From positions 372,001 to 436,000 of the forward strand of contig CP150549.1 in the NCBI GenBank assembly GCA_049487715.1: DNA of 64,000 bases. The letters run 5' to 3'. Each line of letters begins with the position of its first letter. The stretch's first letter is position 1. The notes beneath the pieces were generated by a model. That model was not told the origin of the DNA and did not search any database. It saw nothing but the letters and a program-made list of their open reading frames with translations. This document shows positions 10,440 to 20,700 of the stretch, in pieces. The stretch comes from Pycnococcus provasolii. Its lineage: Eukaryota; Chlorophyta; Pseudoscourfieldiophyceae; Pseudoscourfieldiales. The translations under genes were made by a program, and so were the position numbers.

Positions 10440-11840
10440 TTATTGCTCCTCTTCGTCCTCCTCGAACTGTCGCTCATCTGCCCCACCGCCGCTTCGTCGA
10501 GCTTGCGACCCAGTGAGCAAAGCTTCGGCGTGGTCGACGTCACCAGTCATGCCCAACGCGATCGTGGCAATCGAACGATTGATGGCGCGATCAAAGCGTC
10601 TCTTCACAGCATTCCACCTGCTGTCAAAGCTGGACATAAAGTCTCTGTTCGCTTGTATAACGGCGTCGAAGTTTGTGGTTGTACTGTTCGTGGGTGTGGC
10701 TGAGGCGCCCGCTGACGTTGTTGCGACATCATGTTCTTCCGCCGCAGTCGTCTCACGATTATCCTCGTCATCTTCCTCATCCTGAATACCCATAGCATGC
10801 AGGAGTCGGCGTTGGTCTTCGTCTCGCTTCTCCAAGATTTCCGCAATCGCATTCTTCATCTCCAATGGTGACCGTACTTCTGGCATGGGTAAGCCACAAT
10901 TGTAAGCCAGCGCCTCCGCCTTCTGCGCGTCCACGGAGATGGCAAGATTAGCATCGTCCATGCAAGAATCCTCGCCCTCGGGCTTAAGCTGCCACGACGC
11001 GGCAACTGCCCAGCAACTCTCAAGATATGGTGACCACGTATCTCGGTGAAACGACACGACGAACGTTGGGAATTCACGCACGCCATCGCTCAGCCTAACG
11101 AACGCTCCAAGGGGGCCGCCACGACCTCCACCAGTTTCAGAAAACCGCCACTTCCGGCGCGTCGACACCGCGCCCGGCGGTGGGTGTAGTTGAGCGAGCG
11201 TTGTCGGTGCGCCGTTATCGACGGCCACGTCAGCGCGTTCGTTCGCACCCTCGTCGTTTGTTGGCACTGCTGCCTCTGAGACTTGCTCGCCAGACGTTTC
11301 CGCATGGCCGTCGTCGAGAAATCGCATGGTTGCGCAACGCGCACCGTGCGTGACCCAATATGGGTCACGCAACAGCCATGCGTCACCGGCACACTTTTTC
11401 ATGCGCTTGTGAAAGTTGATCGAGCAGAGCTCGCCCTGAGTCAAGCGCGGCTCGCGCACGCGCCTGCACGCCGCAAAATAAGCCTTTCTCCACTTGCCCT
11501 CTTCTTTGAGCTTGAGCGCTTCCGTGCACACGAACGCCTTCTCTTCGAAGAGTCTGTGCACGGCCGGTTTCCAGAGCGCATCTGCGGTCGCCACGGAGCG
11601 TGCGAGTTGGGAGACGTGAGACATTGTGCGCAGGAGAGAGATTGCGCGGTTCCAAGGTTGTTGACAGTGACGTGCACCATCATCATCATCGCCATCACTC
11701 CTCTCCTCCGCAGGAAAGAGCGCGGGCCACGCGTCGGGGTTCGCGACGGTCGTCCTGAGCACTTCGTGGAGTACGACGTGTCCGAGCGGCGACGAGTGGC
11801 AGAGCTCCATCACGAGGCTGACATCCATGCCTGTGGACAT
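10440..11840 (-). CDS. F-box-like protein
   Basis: 466 residues, ATG at 11838-11840 (a second Met four codons on is possible). The N-terminus (LHEVLRTTV, SLLRTMSHVSQLARSVATAD, LWKPAVHRLF) resembles an F-box helical bundle followed by the LWxxxxxRLF sequence common after F-boxes. The next block (GKWRKAYFAACRRV, then ELCSINFH, CAGDAWLLRDPYW) resembles the domain following the F-box in a group of plant F-box proteins. The tail is disordered and acidic, ending EEDEEEQ. If correct it would recruit substrates to an SCF ubiquitin ligase. The F-box assignment is inference without an alignment. A TTAGGG array lies 80 bp upstream of its start. Confidence 0.5.
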   Translation of the reverse strand: MSTGMDVSLVMELCHSSPLGHVVLHEVLRTTVANPDAWPALFPAEERSDGDDDDGARHCQQPWNRAISLLRTMSHVSQLARSVATADALWKPAVHRLFEEKAFVCTEALKLKEEGKWRKAYFAACRRVREPRLTQGELCSINFHKRMKKCAGDAWLLRDPYWVTHGARCATMRFLDDGHAETSGEQVSEAAVPTNDEGANERADVAVDNGAPTTLAQLHPPPGAVSTRRKWRFSETGGGRGGPLGAFVRLSDGVREFPTFVVSFHRDTWSPYLESCWAVAASWQLKPEGEDSCMDDANLAISVDAQKAEALAYNCGLPMPEVRSPLEMKNAIAEILEKRDEDQRRLLHAMGIQDEEDDEDNRETTAAEEHDVATTSAGASATPTNSTTTNFDAVIQANRDFMSSFDSRWNAVKRRFDRAINRSIATIALGMTGDVDHAEALLTGSQARRSGGGADERQFEEDEEEQ

Positions 11841-11920
11841 GGATTGATATGCCCTTCAAGGTACGACGACAGGTGACAGGAGGAAGGACGGACGACACGT
11901 GTTACTATGAGTTCGGCGCC

Positions 11921-11954
11921 TAACCCTAACCCTAACCCTAACCCTAACCCTAAT
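11921..11954 (-). repeat. Interstitial telomeric array (TTAGGG)n in a divergent promoter
   Basis: At least five perfect CCCTAA units on the plus strand. It sits in the 278-bp divergent gap: 80 bp upstream of the F-box-like ATG (minus) and 165 bp upstream of the exonuclease ATG (plus). Confidence 0.92.
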
Positions 11955-12118
11955 CAGGAGTCTTCCCTTATAAGGAGCCCCAGTCTAGCTAGGGGATCCC
12001 CTTGTTGAACCAAAGATCCACCCCTTTTCTTTTCCTTTTGGGACTTTTCCCACCTACTTTTCCCCTCCGCTTTTCCATTCCTCGCCGGCATAGTTGGTAG
12101 TTGGTACCTCTCATTTCT

Positions 12119-13639
12119 ATGTCCGCCGCCGCATGTCAAACCATGCTGCGGCATGGAAACCACGTTTCCACAAGTTTCCAGAAGAATCTCTATCGGCAGT
12201 GGTTACGACAAGTGAATACCTGCGGTCAGGCTGTGCACAGCTGTAAGCAGCGAAGTTGCAGTCTGGCACTCGCCAACGGCCCGGGTGGCGGAATAGCTGG
12301 GGTGAGCTGGGCCATCTCAGGGCCAGTGCGTGGCACTTGCACTTGCGGTGTGCCCCTTCGAACGCGAGTTGACAGCAGGCTCGCTGTCACGCGTGCGTCG
12401 TCGTCGTCATCGTCGTCGTCGTCGTCAGATACGCTCGGCGCACAACCCATCACATCAACAACCACTGATGTTGAACGCACTGACGCTCTGCAGCCGCACG
12501 CACTGCTCATCGACGCCATGGCCATGGCGTACCGAGCGCACCACGTCATGGCGAAGCAGAACCTCACCAACCAGACGGGCGACGTCAACACAGGACTCCT
12601 GCACAGCTTCATCTCATCCGTGCTCTCGCTCCTCGAGCACACGAACGCAACACACCTGCTTCTCGTCTTCGACGCGAAGGGTGCGACGTTTCGACACCAG
12701 ATGTGGCCCGAGTACAAGGCGAATAGGCCGAGCTTCCCAGACGAACTCGCGATAGCACTACCGCGCCTCAAAGACCTTCTCGGAAAGCTCGGCTGGCCCC
12801 TTGCGGAGGTGCCAGGCGTCGAGGCGGACGACGTCATAGGCACGGCGGCGGTCAAGCTTGCGGCGCACTGGAGGGAGACGTGCTTGCCAGAGCAATACGA
12901 CGTCACCATCGTATCGCCGGACAAAGACTTCTTCCAGCTCCTGTCAGACGACATTCAGATCGTGCGCCCAATCCAGTCACGCAGCGTGGCGAAGCTTCGA
13001 AAGGAGGCGGAGGAGGAGGGACGTCCACAACCTAACATTCTAGGATCGACGTTTCACGTCTACACGATGGCGGACTTCGAGGCGGCGTACCCAGGTCTTA
13101 AGCCACGGCAATTCATAGACTTGCTCGCGCTGAGCGGAGACTCAAGCGACAACGTGCCCGGCGTGCGCAACATAGGTGTGAAGACCGCACCCGCAATCGT
13201 CGCGGCATTTGGGTCTGCAGAAGAGGCGGTCGAAGCGTGCGCTCGTGGCGACGTGAATGTGCCAGATGGCGTGCCAAAGAGAGCGGTGAAGGCGCTCTTG
13301 GCGGAAGGTGCTAAAGAGGCTGTGTCTGTGTCCAAGGAGCTCGTCACGATTCGTACTGATTTGAAGATACCGCCCGTGCGGTACGGGCTGCACGGATCGA
13401 GGTGCGAAATTGACGAAGTGACGGGAGACTTTAACTTGATTACCCCTTCGCGCGTTTCTTCGGCTTCCGGCGACGATGGCAGCGCCGCATTCGTACAGAG
13501 CTTCCAATGGCCTATGCCAGGCGAAAATCCTGAGGAGGCGAGGGCTGCCGCCATCGATGCGCTCAGCGATTACAGCATGACAAACGCCATCAAGCGGTGG
13601 CGTGCCGAGTACGACCTCAGAGCGCAAAACTACGTGTAG
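12119..13639 (+). CDS. Organellar 5'-3' exonuclease (PolA N-terminal / FEN superfamily)
   Basis: 506 residues from the ATG at 12119; the frame opens at a TTG 18 bp earlier. Residues 1-115 are Ser/Arg-rich and low in acidic residues, like a plastid or mitochondrial transit peptide, with a Ser run. The catalytic domain starts with LLIDAMAMAYRAHH (~129) and keeps VFDAKGATFRH (~183), VPGVEADDVIG (~231), IVSPDKDFFQLL (~264) and LLALSGDSSDNVPG (~334), the acidic metal-binding clusters of the 5'-3' exonuclease domain of bacterial DNA polymerase I, followed by the helix-3-turn DNA-binding segment. No polymerase domain is attached, as in plant organellar exonucleases. Expected to remove RNA primers or flaps in organelle DNA. 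Confidence 0.88.
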   Translation: MSAAACQTMLRHGNHVSTSFQKNLYRQWLRQVNTCGQAVHSCKQRSCSLALANGPGGGIAGVSWAISGPVRGTCTCGVPLRTRVDSRLAVTRASSSSSSSSSSDTLGAQPITSTTTDVERTDALQPHALLIDAMAMAYRAHHVMAKQNLTNQTGDVNTGLLHSFISSVLSLLEHTNATHLLLVFDAKGATFRHQMWPEYKANRPSFPDELAIALPRLKDLLGKLGWPLAEVPGVEADDVIGTAAVKLAAHWRETCLPEQYDVTIVSPDKDFFQLLSDDIQIVRPIQSRSVAKLRKEAEEEGRPQPNILGSTFHVYTMADFEAAYPGLKPRQFIDLLALSGDSSDNVPGVRNIGVKTAPAIVAAFGSAEEAVEACARGDVNVPDGVPKRAVKALLAEGAKEAVSVSKELVTIRTDLKIPPVRYGLHGSRCEIDEVTGDFNLITPSRVSSASGDDGSAAFVQSFQWPMPGENPEEARAAAIDALSDYSMTNAIKRWRAEYDLRAQNYV

Positions 13640-13693
13640 TTCGACTACCAACTACAGCTGATTTGTTGTAAAATTTGGAGTATTGTTACAGCG

Positions 13694-14548
13694 TTAACAG
13701 TCACCATCGCCCGCCTCCTCCGTCACGCGCACCGTATCTGCCTCCTCCTCCTCCATATCCGCCTCCTCCTCCTCCTCCATAGCCGCCGCCGCCTCCTCCT
13801 CCATAGCCGCCGCCGCCTCCTCCTCCATAGCCGCCTCCTCCACGCGCACCATAACCACCCCTCCCACCTCCACCATGTCCCCGCCACCGTATCCGCCCCG
13901 CCCGCCATTATACCCGCCACCGCCACGTCCACCGCCGCCACGTCCGCCACCAAATCTCCCACCACCACCACCACCACCACCACCACCACGGCCGCCGCCG
14001 CCCCCTCCGTACCCACCGCCTCCCTCTGACGAAGGTGGTGGCTCGCGTTGGTTCGTTCGCGCCATCTCCACGCTTATGGTTGCGCCGTTGAGCACAGCGC
14101 CGTTAAAGAACCCTGGAGCTGACTGAGCGGCGCACGGGTCCTCGTACGTGACGACGGCGTCACCCTTCGGCTGTCCGTCTTGGTTGGTGTAAATTTTGAT
14201 GGCCCAAGGCCACTGGTCCTTGAATCCTCTCTTTTGCCTGACCCTTGCAATGACGCCGACTCCTCCGAAGAGTTCTCGCACGTCATCTTCGGTGGTTGTT
14301 GGTGCGAGTCCGCTGAGGTAGACACGCGTGTTATTCATCGTCGCGCCCGCGGTTCCGATGGAGGCTGGTGGCGGTAGGTCCTGCGCGTACTTGTGCGCGC
14401 GCTCTGACTTCCAGTCGCGCCGGCCTCCCGCGAGATGGGGTGCCCCCCCCTGTTCGTGACGCTCACCACCAGGACCATTTGCCGCGTACGATTCGTGGCG
14501 TCGAGGCGGCGAGCGCGAGCGGGAGCGCGACCGCGGCGCGTCGGCCAT
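13694..14548 (-). CDS. RRM/Gly-rich RNA-binding protein (FET-like) with frameshifted C-terminus
   Basis: 284 residues as read. Residues 1-20 are an RS-rich segment. One RRM spans ~74-162 with RNP2-like VYLSGL and RNP1-like KGDAVVTYE, closest in feel to the FUS/EWS/TAF15 RRM. A Gly/Arg/Tyr-rich region follows. After GGYGGG (nt ~13880) the frame becomes implausibly acidic (MEEEAAAA repeats). One extra G in the four-base G run at 13879-13882 would restore a tail of GGGGY repeats ending ...GGGRW at the TGA 13701-13703. So either the assembly lacks one base or the allele is frameshifted. RNA-binding, probably nuclear; the RRM assignment is secure, the tail is not. A TGTAA occurs just after the stop. 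Confidence 0.85.
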   Translation of the reverse strand: MADAPRSRSRSRSPPRRHESYAANGPGGERHEQGGAPHLAGGRRDWKSERAHKYAQDLPPPASIGTAGATMNNTRVYLSGLAPTTTEDDVRELFGGVGVIARVRQKRGFKDQWPWAIKIYTNQDGQPKGDAVVTYEDPCAAQSAPGFFNGAVLNGATISVEMARTNQREPPPSSEGGGGYGGGGGGRGGGGGGGGGGRFGGGRGGGGRGGGGYNGGRGGYGGGDMVEVGGVVMVRVEEAAMEEEAAAAMEEEAAAAMEEEEEADMEEEEADTVRVTEEAGDGDC

Positions 14549-14786
14549 GGCGCAAAACGGAACGGGTTTTGGAAAATGCGGAGAGGAGGAGGAACAACGA
14601 GCCGTAACCCTAACAGCCCAAAAAATCAGATTGATGCCCTAATGCATTTTGAGTTTCCCCGTCTGTTGACTCCCGTTGGTTTCGAGCACACGTCCTTGAC
14701 AGCCGGCCATGCCGATGGCCACGCACGCGAGAAGGCCAAGGCTTGAGAAGGGGTTATCAGCTTCTCGGTGACGGTGCTCGGTGACG
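14549..14786. promoter_or_regulatory. Divergent promoter between RRM gene and giant secreted-protein gene
   Basis: 238 bp separating two divergent ATGs. It contains GTAACCCTAACAGCCC at about 14604, a single telo-box-like element 57 bp upstream of the RRM ATG. No TATA element is obvious. Confidence 0.45.
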
Positions 14787-17700
14787 ATGATGACGATGAT
14801 TTGGAGGGTACTGTTGTTGTTACTACTCAACCTTGGTAGGCCAACTTTAACCTTAGTGGTGGTTGGCCAACCAACGTCGACGTCCTCGACGCAAAACGTG
14901 CAACAAGCGGCGTTCTATGGTGTACTCTACGGACTTGGAACGACTCCTCCAAACTCATACGACAGCGATAGTGACGCGGCAACTACCTCCGGTGCGAACG
15001 ACGCAACTTCGACGATGCGCGAAGACGACAAGTGGTGCAAACACGGAGAATACGCGTGCTTGCCAACACCAGGAGTGCTTCCTGAAGGTACGGCTGTGCT
15101 CACGTTCGAGCGAACGCACGTAGGCGCATTCTACGGCCTTGGTCCATTCGCCGTGAGAACCAAAGGGGACGTCGTGCACGCACCTGCACCGCTCGTCGCG
15201 CCGGACACGGGCGACGTCTTCGACGCCGTTGAAGTGCACAGTGCGGCGAGCGACGGCCTCGCGTTTCTGGCACCCGCGGCGCCGCCAACAATCAACGGAG
15301 CGTTTGACGCCGCGGCTATGCCAACGCCACCCGAAGCTCAGGCGGGTGCGCCGCCTGCGTACGTCGTCTCAGCTGCTGCCCGTGCTAACCTCGCGTCGGC
15401 GCGAATTGTCGCGCACGCGCACTGTGGACGAGGAACGACACGCGCTGACGCACACGCCGTGGCACTCGTGCCAGGGAAGGGCCTGCGTCTGCTGCACATC
15501 ACTTCCACGCTCAACGCCGAAGACGCGCTTGGCGATAGCGCGCCCGTGCACGCCACGGATGTCGGAAGTGCAATGCCAGAACCAAGGCACGCGGCGTGCG
15601 ATGCAATCGCGGCGGGGATCATGGCATGCGATGCCGCGTCCGCGAGTGCCGTTTTCGTATGCCAGCCGACGTTTGGAAGGACACCTCGAAGCGCCATTCC
15701 GTACGCAGTTCACGTCAACACAGCGTCCAGCCAAATTGTCGGTGCTACGGCACTACGCCGACCGTCGCGCGGGAATGCAAATGACAACGCACGCGAACAC
15801 GTAAGCCCGCCTGACAGCACTCCCACGCAAAGGTGGCCGGTGGCTGTCGCCATGCATGCCGGTGATCCGGGTGCGATCTACGGCATATTTCATGCAGCGC
15901 CAGCGCCAGCACCGGCGACGGGTGGAAAGCGCCCACCACCATTCTCGCGGGGAATGCGCCTGCTGCTCGAGGCTGGTCGGGTCGATGGTACGACAAGGAG
16001 ATACGTCGCACTTACGCCGGTATTCGCCGATGCAGCTCATGTGAGCTTTGCAGCACCGTCGCGGCTCGGAACTGTCTTCGCATTCCGTGACTCGATGGGA
16101 AGCAGTTTGCCGGCGCCACTTCTACAGAATCCTTGGTGGGTGCGTCGCAACGGAGGGGCTACGATTGTCGATGTTCTGCCCCTCCAAAGCCCTGGCAGTC
16201 CTGCCGCGTCGCCGCCGCCAGTTGGTTACACTTGGCAAAGACGCCACCCCCGTGATCGCATAGGCTTCGGGCTGGTGCGACCGTACGCGCATGCCAGGCC
16301 CGTCGACGCGACCACTGACGTGCTTTCCGGTGGTCGAGATGCTCACGCGGAGGCTCCTGCACGCTTCGTGCAGGGCTTCCCTCGCGTGCGGCGCATCGGT
16401 GGATTTGGCTTCGACCTTGAGCTAAGTGCAACAGCTCCATGTGAGGTGGTAATTGCACTGTATCCCGGAGCTGCGTATGCGCAGAGTCCCCAGCAGCAGC
16501 GGTCGAGGCGCGCGCAAGCATCCTTCTACGGCATGATGCTTGGCTTAGAGGACGTCGATGAAGCGAGTGGCGAAAAAGACCGGAGCTCGTCGCAAACCTC
16601 TGCCGTAGAGCCTGACGATGCGGCTGCGATCGCATGGAATCTCGTGCATGCGCTGCGTCACGACCGTGCCGAGCCACGTTCCACCCGTTATCTCGATGAA
16701 CCGCCGGTGCGCGCTCCAGTGTCCGCTTCGCCGGAATCGCTGTATGGAATCAATGCGCAAGAATGGCTCCCTTACCATCTATACAGCCGTCGCTTAATGC
16801 ATCTTCCCTCGCATGCAATGGCTGCCTATGCCATGCGTGTTTCAAGCCTCGCGGCACTCGGCGACCATGCAGAGGCAGTTGGTATCAGTGCCGTGCGCTT
16901 GGGAGCTCCTCTCGACCCGGCAGAGCCTGCGGAGCAGCATGCGCCGATCGATCGTCGTGCCGCTGAGTCTATTCTTCGCCAGGCGGCTTACGATGCAGCA
17001 AGAGGTCGACTACCCACGGGGTCGCTCGCACCGGAGACGGATTACCTCGTGTGTGCCGTCATCGTTGACGCCGATGCCGCCGCCACGCCGGACGAGGAGC
17101 CGATGCCATATGCAGACCGCGCGGCGACATGCGTACGCACGAGCACTAGCCGAATGCATACAGACTCGGCGCTTGGCTCACTTCGGGTACAATCCCGAGC
17201 GAATGGCTGCCATCCGGAGCGTCACGCCCTGTACCGCGGTGTGAGCGTGCTGATCGAGTCAGCTCTTCGCGTCCCAACGGCGGCGCACTGCTGTGCACTG
17301 TGCCACGATCATGCGCGTGTGAGCTTGCGCACGGGGCGCCTTCCGTGCAATGTTTGGTCCTTCTGCGATCCGGCGAATGCCCTTATTCCGGGAAGTAGCT
17401 GTACGACGAGCAGCCGGGAATTTAAGCAAGGGCACTGCTGGCTCAAGCATGCACCACGACCCTCTGAACGCGACGTGCTGGTTTCCGGTCCTCGCATTGC
17501 TTGGACGAGCGGATACCTCGCGCTTGGGGCACGCCACTCCGCCGTGATGGGAAACAGAACCACGCTGGAGAGAAGCTTTACCCCCGGTGCACTCGTTGAC
17601 GGCGTGGGCAGCAGTGATGAAAAAGAGGATCTGCTTACTCCACGCTACGAGATGCCACATGTCGCGCATTGCACGCCGACGTGTCCCATCGGACGTGCGT

Positions 17701-20700
17701 ATCGCCCATACTCACGTGCACTTCCAAACTCGCACTTTCATTTGGAGTCACATATATTTGCTCTACGTGCGCATCGCAAGGTGTACAGTGCAACGCTCCC
17801 TTCATCCGCGGGCTATGCGGTTGTGATGATTGAACCTCGTGCCATCTGGAGTCACGTCAGCGTAAATGGCGTGCTCTTTCCGTGCTGCTTACCCATTCGC
17901 TTGCGCGTTCCCTGGGTTCCATTTGTATCGCCGAGCGCCCTTGCAGCCGATTCGCCATGGCTCGTCGATTCCGCACGCACGACTCAACCGCATCTTTCCA
18001 TGCCACGCCACACGCTCCTCGTCAACGTCACAGCTGAAGACGGTGTTGGATGGACAGCGTACACTGTATCACTTTCTCAGGAGAGAAGCTCTGAGGCGCG
18101 ACTGGGAAACCTCTACGTGCGCGGCATTGAGATGCGTCGCGCAACAGGCGAGAAGCCAACCACCGTGCGAGCGCCAATTTTTGACCCCGATATCATGAAA
18201 TATGAGGCAAATGTGCCGTTCGAGACCAAAAGTGTGGGCATCTTTGCGCACGCTCTCGATCCGCGGAGGCGATCGGTGCGCATTGATGCACTAAGCCTTT
18301 CCACGCGAGATGGGCGCGCCCACAAGAGGGCGACGCACGACATTCGTGAGGCGGAGGATGCGGAAGATGCCGCCCTCGAAGTGCGTACTTCGCTCACGGG
18401 ATCAAACTCGCGCGGTGTGGAGCTCGACTATCGCGCCGTGCGCTATCCAGGGCCAACCGAGGCTAGCATCAGCCTGGCCGTGGGGCCGAATCGAATCGTT
18501 GTCGAGACTATCGCGCAGGATGGAACGACAACGCGACTATATGAGCTGCACATCTCAAGGGGTGCACCAAGCACAGACGCGAGCCTGGCATTTCTGAGCT
18601 TATGGCGTGCGCTTGGCCTTGGCACGGGCTTAGGAGAGACAAGCCAGCGACTCCTCCTCGCCGGAGGTTCGCTAGGACGCACAAATACCGGAGATGTGCA
18701 GCGACTCGCGAAGCCGTTGGAAAGCGTTGCACGTGGTGTTCTGTGCTCCGCCGAGGCGGCACATGTGCAGGTAGATCTTGACGCTACTTTCATAAATGCG
18801 GTGCTCCAGGCCAATCCGAGCTGGCCACGTGCTGACACCGCGCGAGGCTTTTCCGCGAATGTCACGCAGCCGGTCTTTCCTAGTGCAGACCAGTGGCGCA
18901 CCGCGGCGGTGCCTGCTCTGGAGTGGCGCATCGAGGTGAGCGGTGCTCCTGTATTCGTCGGATTGAGCGAGGGTACGTCCGTTCCAAGGCACATGCCTCT
19001 GCCAACGCGCAAGCTGGTTCCCATGGACACGTCAAGCACACCACTCGTCGCGCGCTTTGCAGACTGCGACGTGGCTATGCCTCCCATACGAGGCAGGCGC
19101 TACTTCGCAACACTTCTCGGCGACTTTGCGTGCATGTCACCGGAATCAGCCGTTGGCGAAGATGCTGGCGGTGCAGCTCTGCTCTCATTTGAACATGGTA
19201 GAACACATGACGCTCGATTTCTAGGTGGCGCATCCTCTGCGACGAGCGGGCAGCGCTGCACGCCTGCGTGTGCCAACTACGAAATTCGCGTCGCGCCGTT
19301 TCGGGCAGAGAAATGCAACTCGACAGCCTCCGACTTGGGCAATCCCGCTTTGGATTCTGGCTTGCCTGCGCCAGCATTTGCTAGGCTCGGTGCAGCGGGC
19401 CATGGTGGTGCAACGGACCTCCTAACTCGTGTGCCATCTGCACCGAGATGGCTGCATGTACCTCTCACGCCTCGCTTCAATGCGGTCCGCGACGCAACCG
19501 TTCCGCCTCGCGACACACCCGACTCTACAGACCCGGCAGATCGCTTCCATGCCATCGTGAACTACACGGCGCAGGTGCCAAGCTACGTTTCGGAGCTGCT
19601 CGTGACGGCGCTTGTCAATGCGCCGAGCAAGGTGACGAACGCAACATTGTACCACTTTGATTCGCACGCGTCGGCGCTTGGAGTTGACTGGGGGTATCCA
19701 AGTCGTGTATTTGCAACCATGATGAAAGGAGGGCACGACATTCTCCCGTACTCTTCCGGAATCGTGGTGACAACGTCCATTGCTAGGCAACCGATTGCAC
19801 TTGAGTCGAATCGCACGCTCGTTCTGAGCGTGGTTGCCCAAGATCCTCGCTATCGTCGCACGTACATCATTCGCTCTACGCGCGAACGCCAGAGTTCCAA
19901 CGCGTTTCTCTCCTCGCTGCGCATCGAAAGTCAGCCTGGCCATCACGAGCTTCCCCTTTCGCCCGCCTTCAATGGCACAGCTACATTCATCTACGAGGTG
20001 GACTATTTGATGGATGCGGACACGCGCGAGTTTCGCGTGACTCCCGTGGCGGCGCATGGTCGCTACCGATCCATCCATGTGAATCAGTACCTCGTCGCGT
20101 CTGGCGAAACAAGTCCACCATTCGACCTCGGCTTCGGTGAGCACTCCGTGGCAATCACAGTGACTGCAGAAGATGGCCTGCACAAGCAGACATATCACGT
20201 TTACCTTCGCAAGAAGCCGCTATCGCCCGATGATACGCTGCTGTCCCTTGTCCTGCATGAGGCGGAGGGAGGCGTGCTAGTGCCACCATTTAGCCCTCAT
20301 ATGCTGCGCTATGACGCCTACGTGGCACACGACACCCCGCATGGCACGCTCACACCGGTTGCCACGAGCAAGCACTACACGGCGATCACCGTCGACGCCG
20401 TTGCATTTCCGAGCGGAATGGTTTTAACACCAGCCTTTAACACGACGAGTGGCTCATTATCTGCCCCCCTGGAGCTGGATGCCACGCATTTTCAGGGCAT
20501 GCTTGCCACGACGCTGATTACGGTAAATGTCACCGCACAGGATGTAGGACACATGCGACGATACCAGATCTACGTGCACCGTGCCGCGGCTCCCGTGACG
20601 GTGCACGAAGATCGTCTAAGCCGCCTCGCCTGCTTCCAGTTCGATGTGCTGGCGGATAGTACCACCACCAGACCTGTGGTGATTCGAATGGAGCCGCCGA

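Noticed and set aside
12226-12954. 242-codon minus ORF with Asp repeat
   Set aside because: Antisense shadow of the exonuclease transit peptide Ser run.
13723-14016. Minus-strand 97-codon Trp/Arg-repeat ORF
   Set aside because: It is the third frame of the GGA/GGC repeat in the RRM gene tail; no independent start context and chemically implausible.
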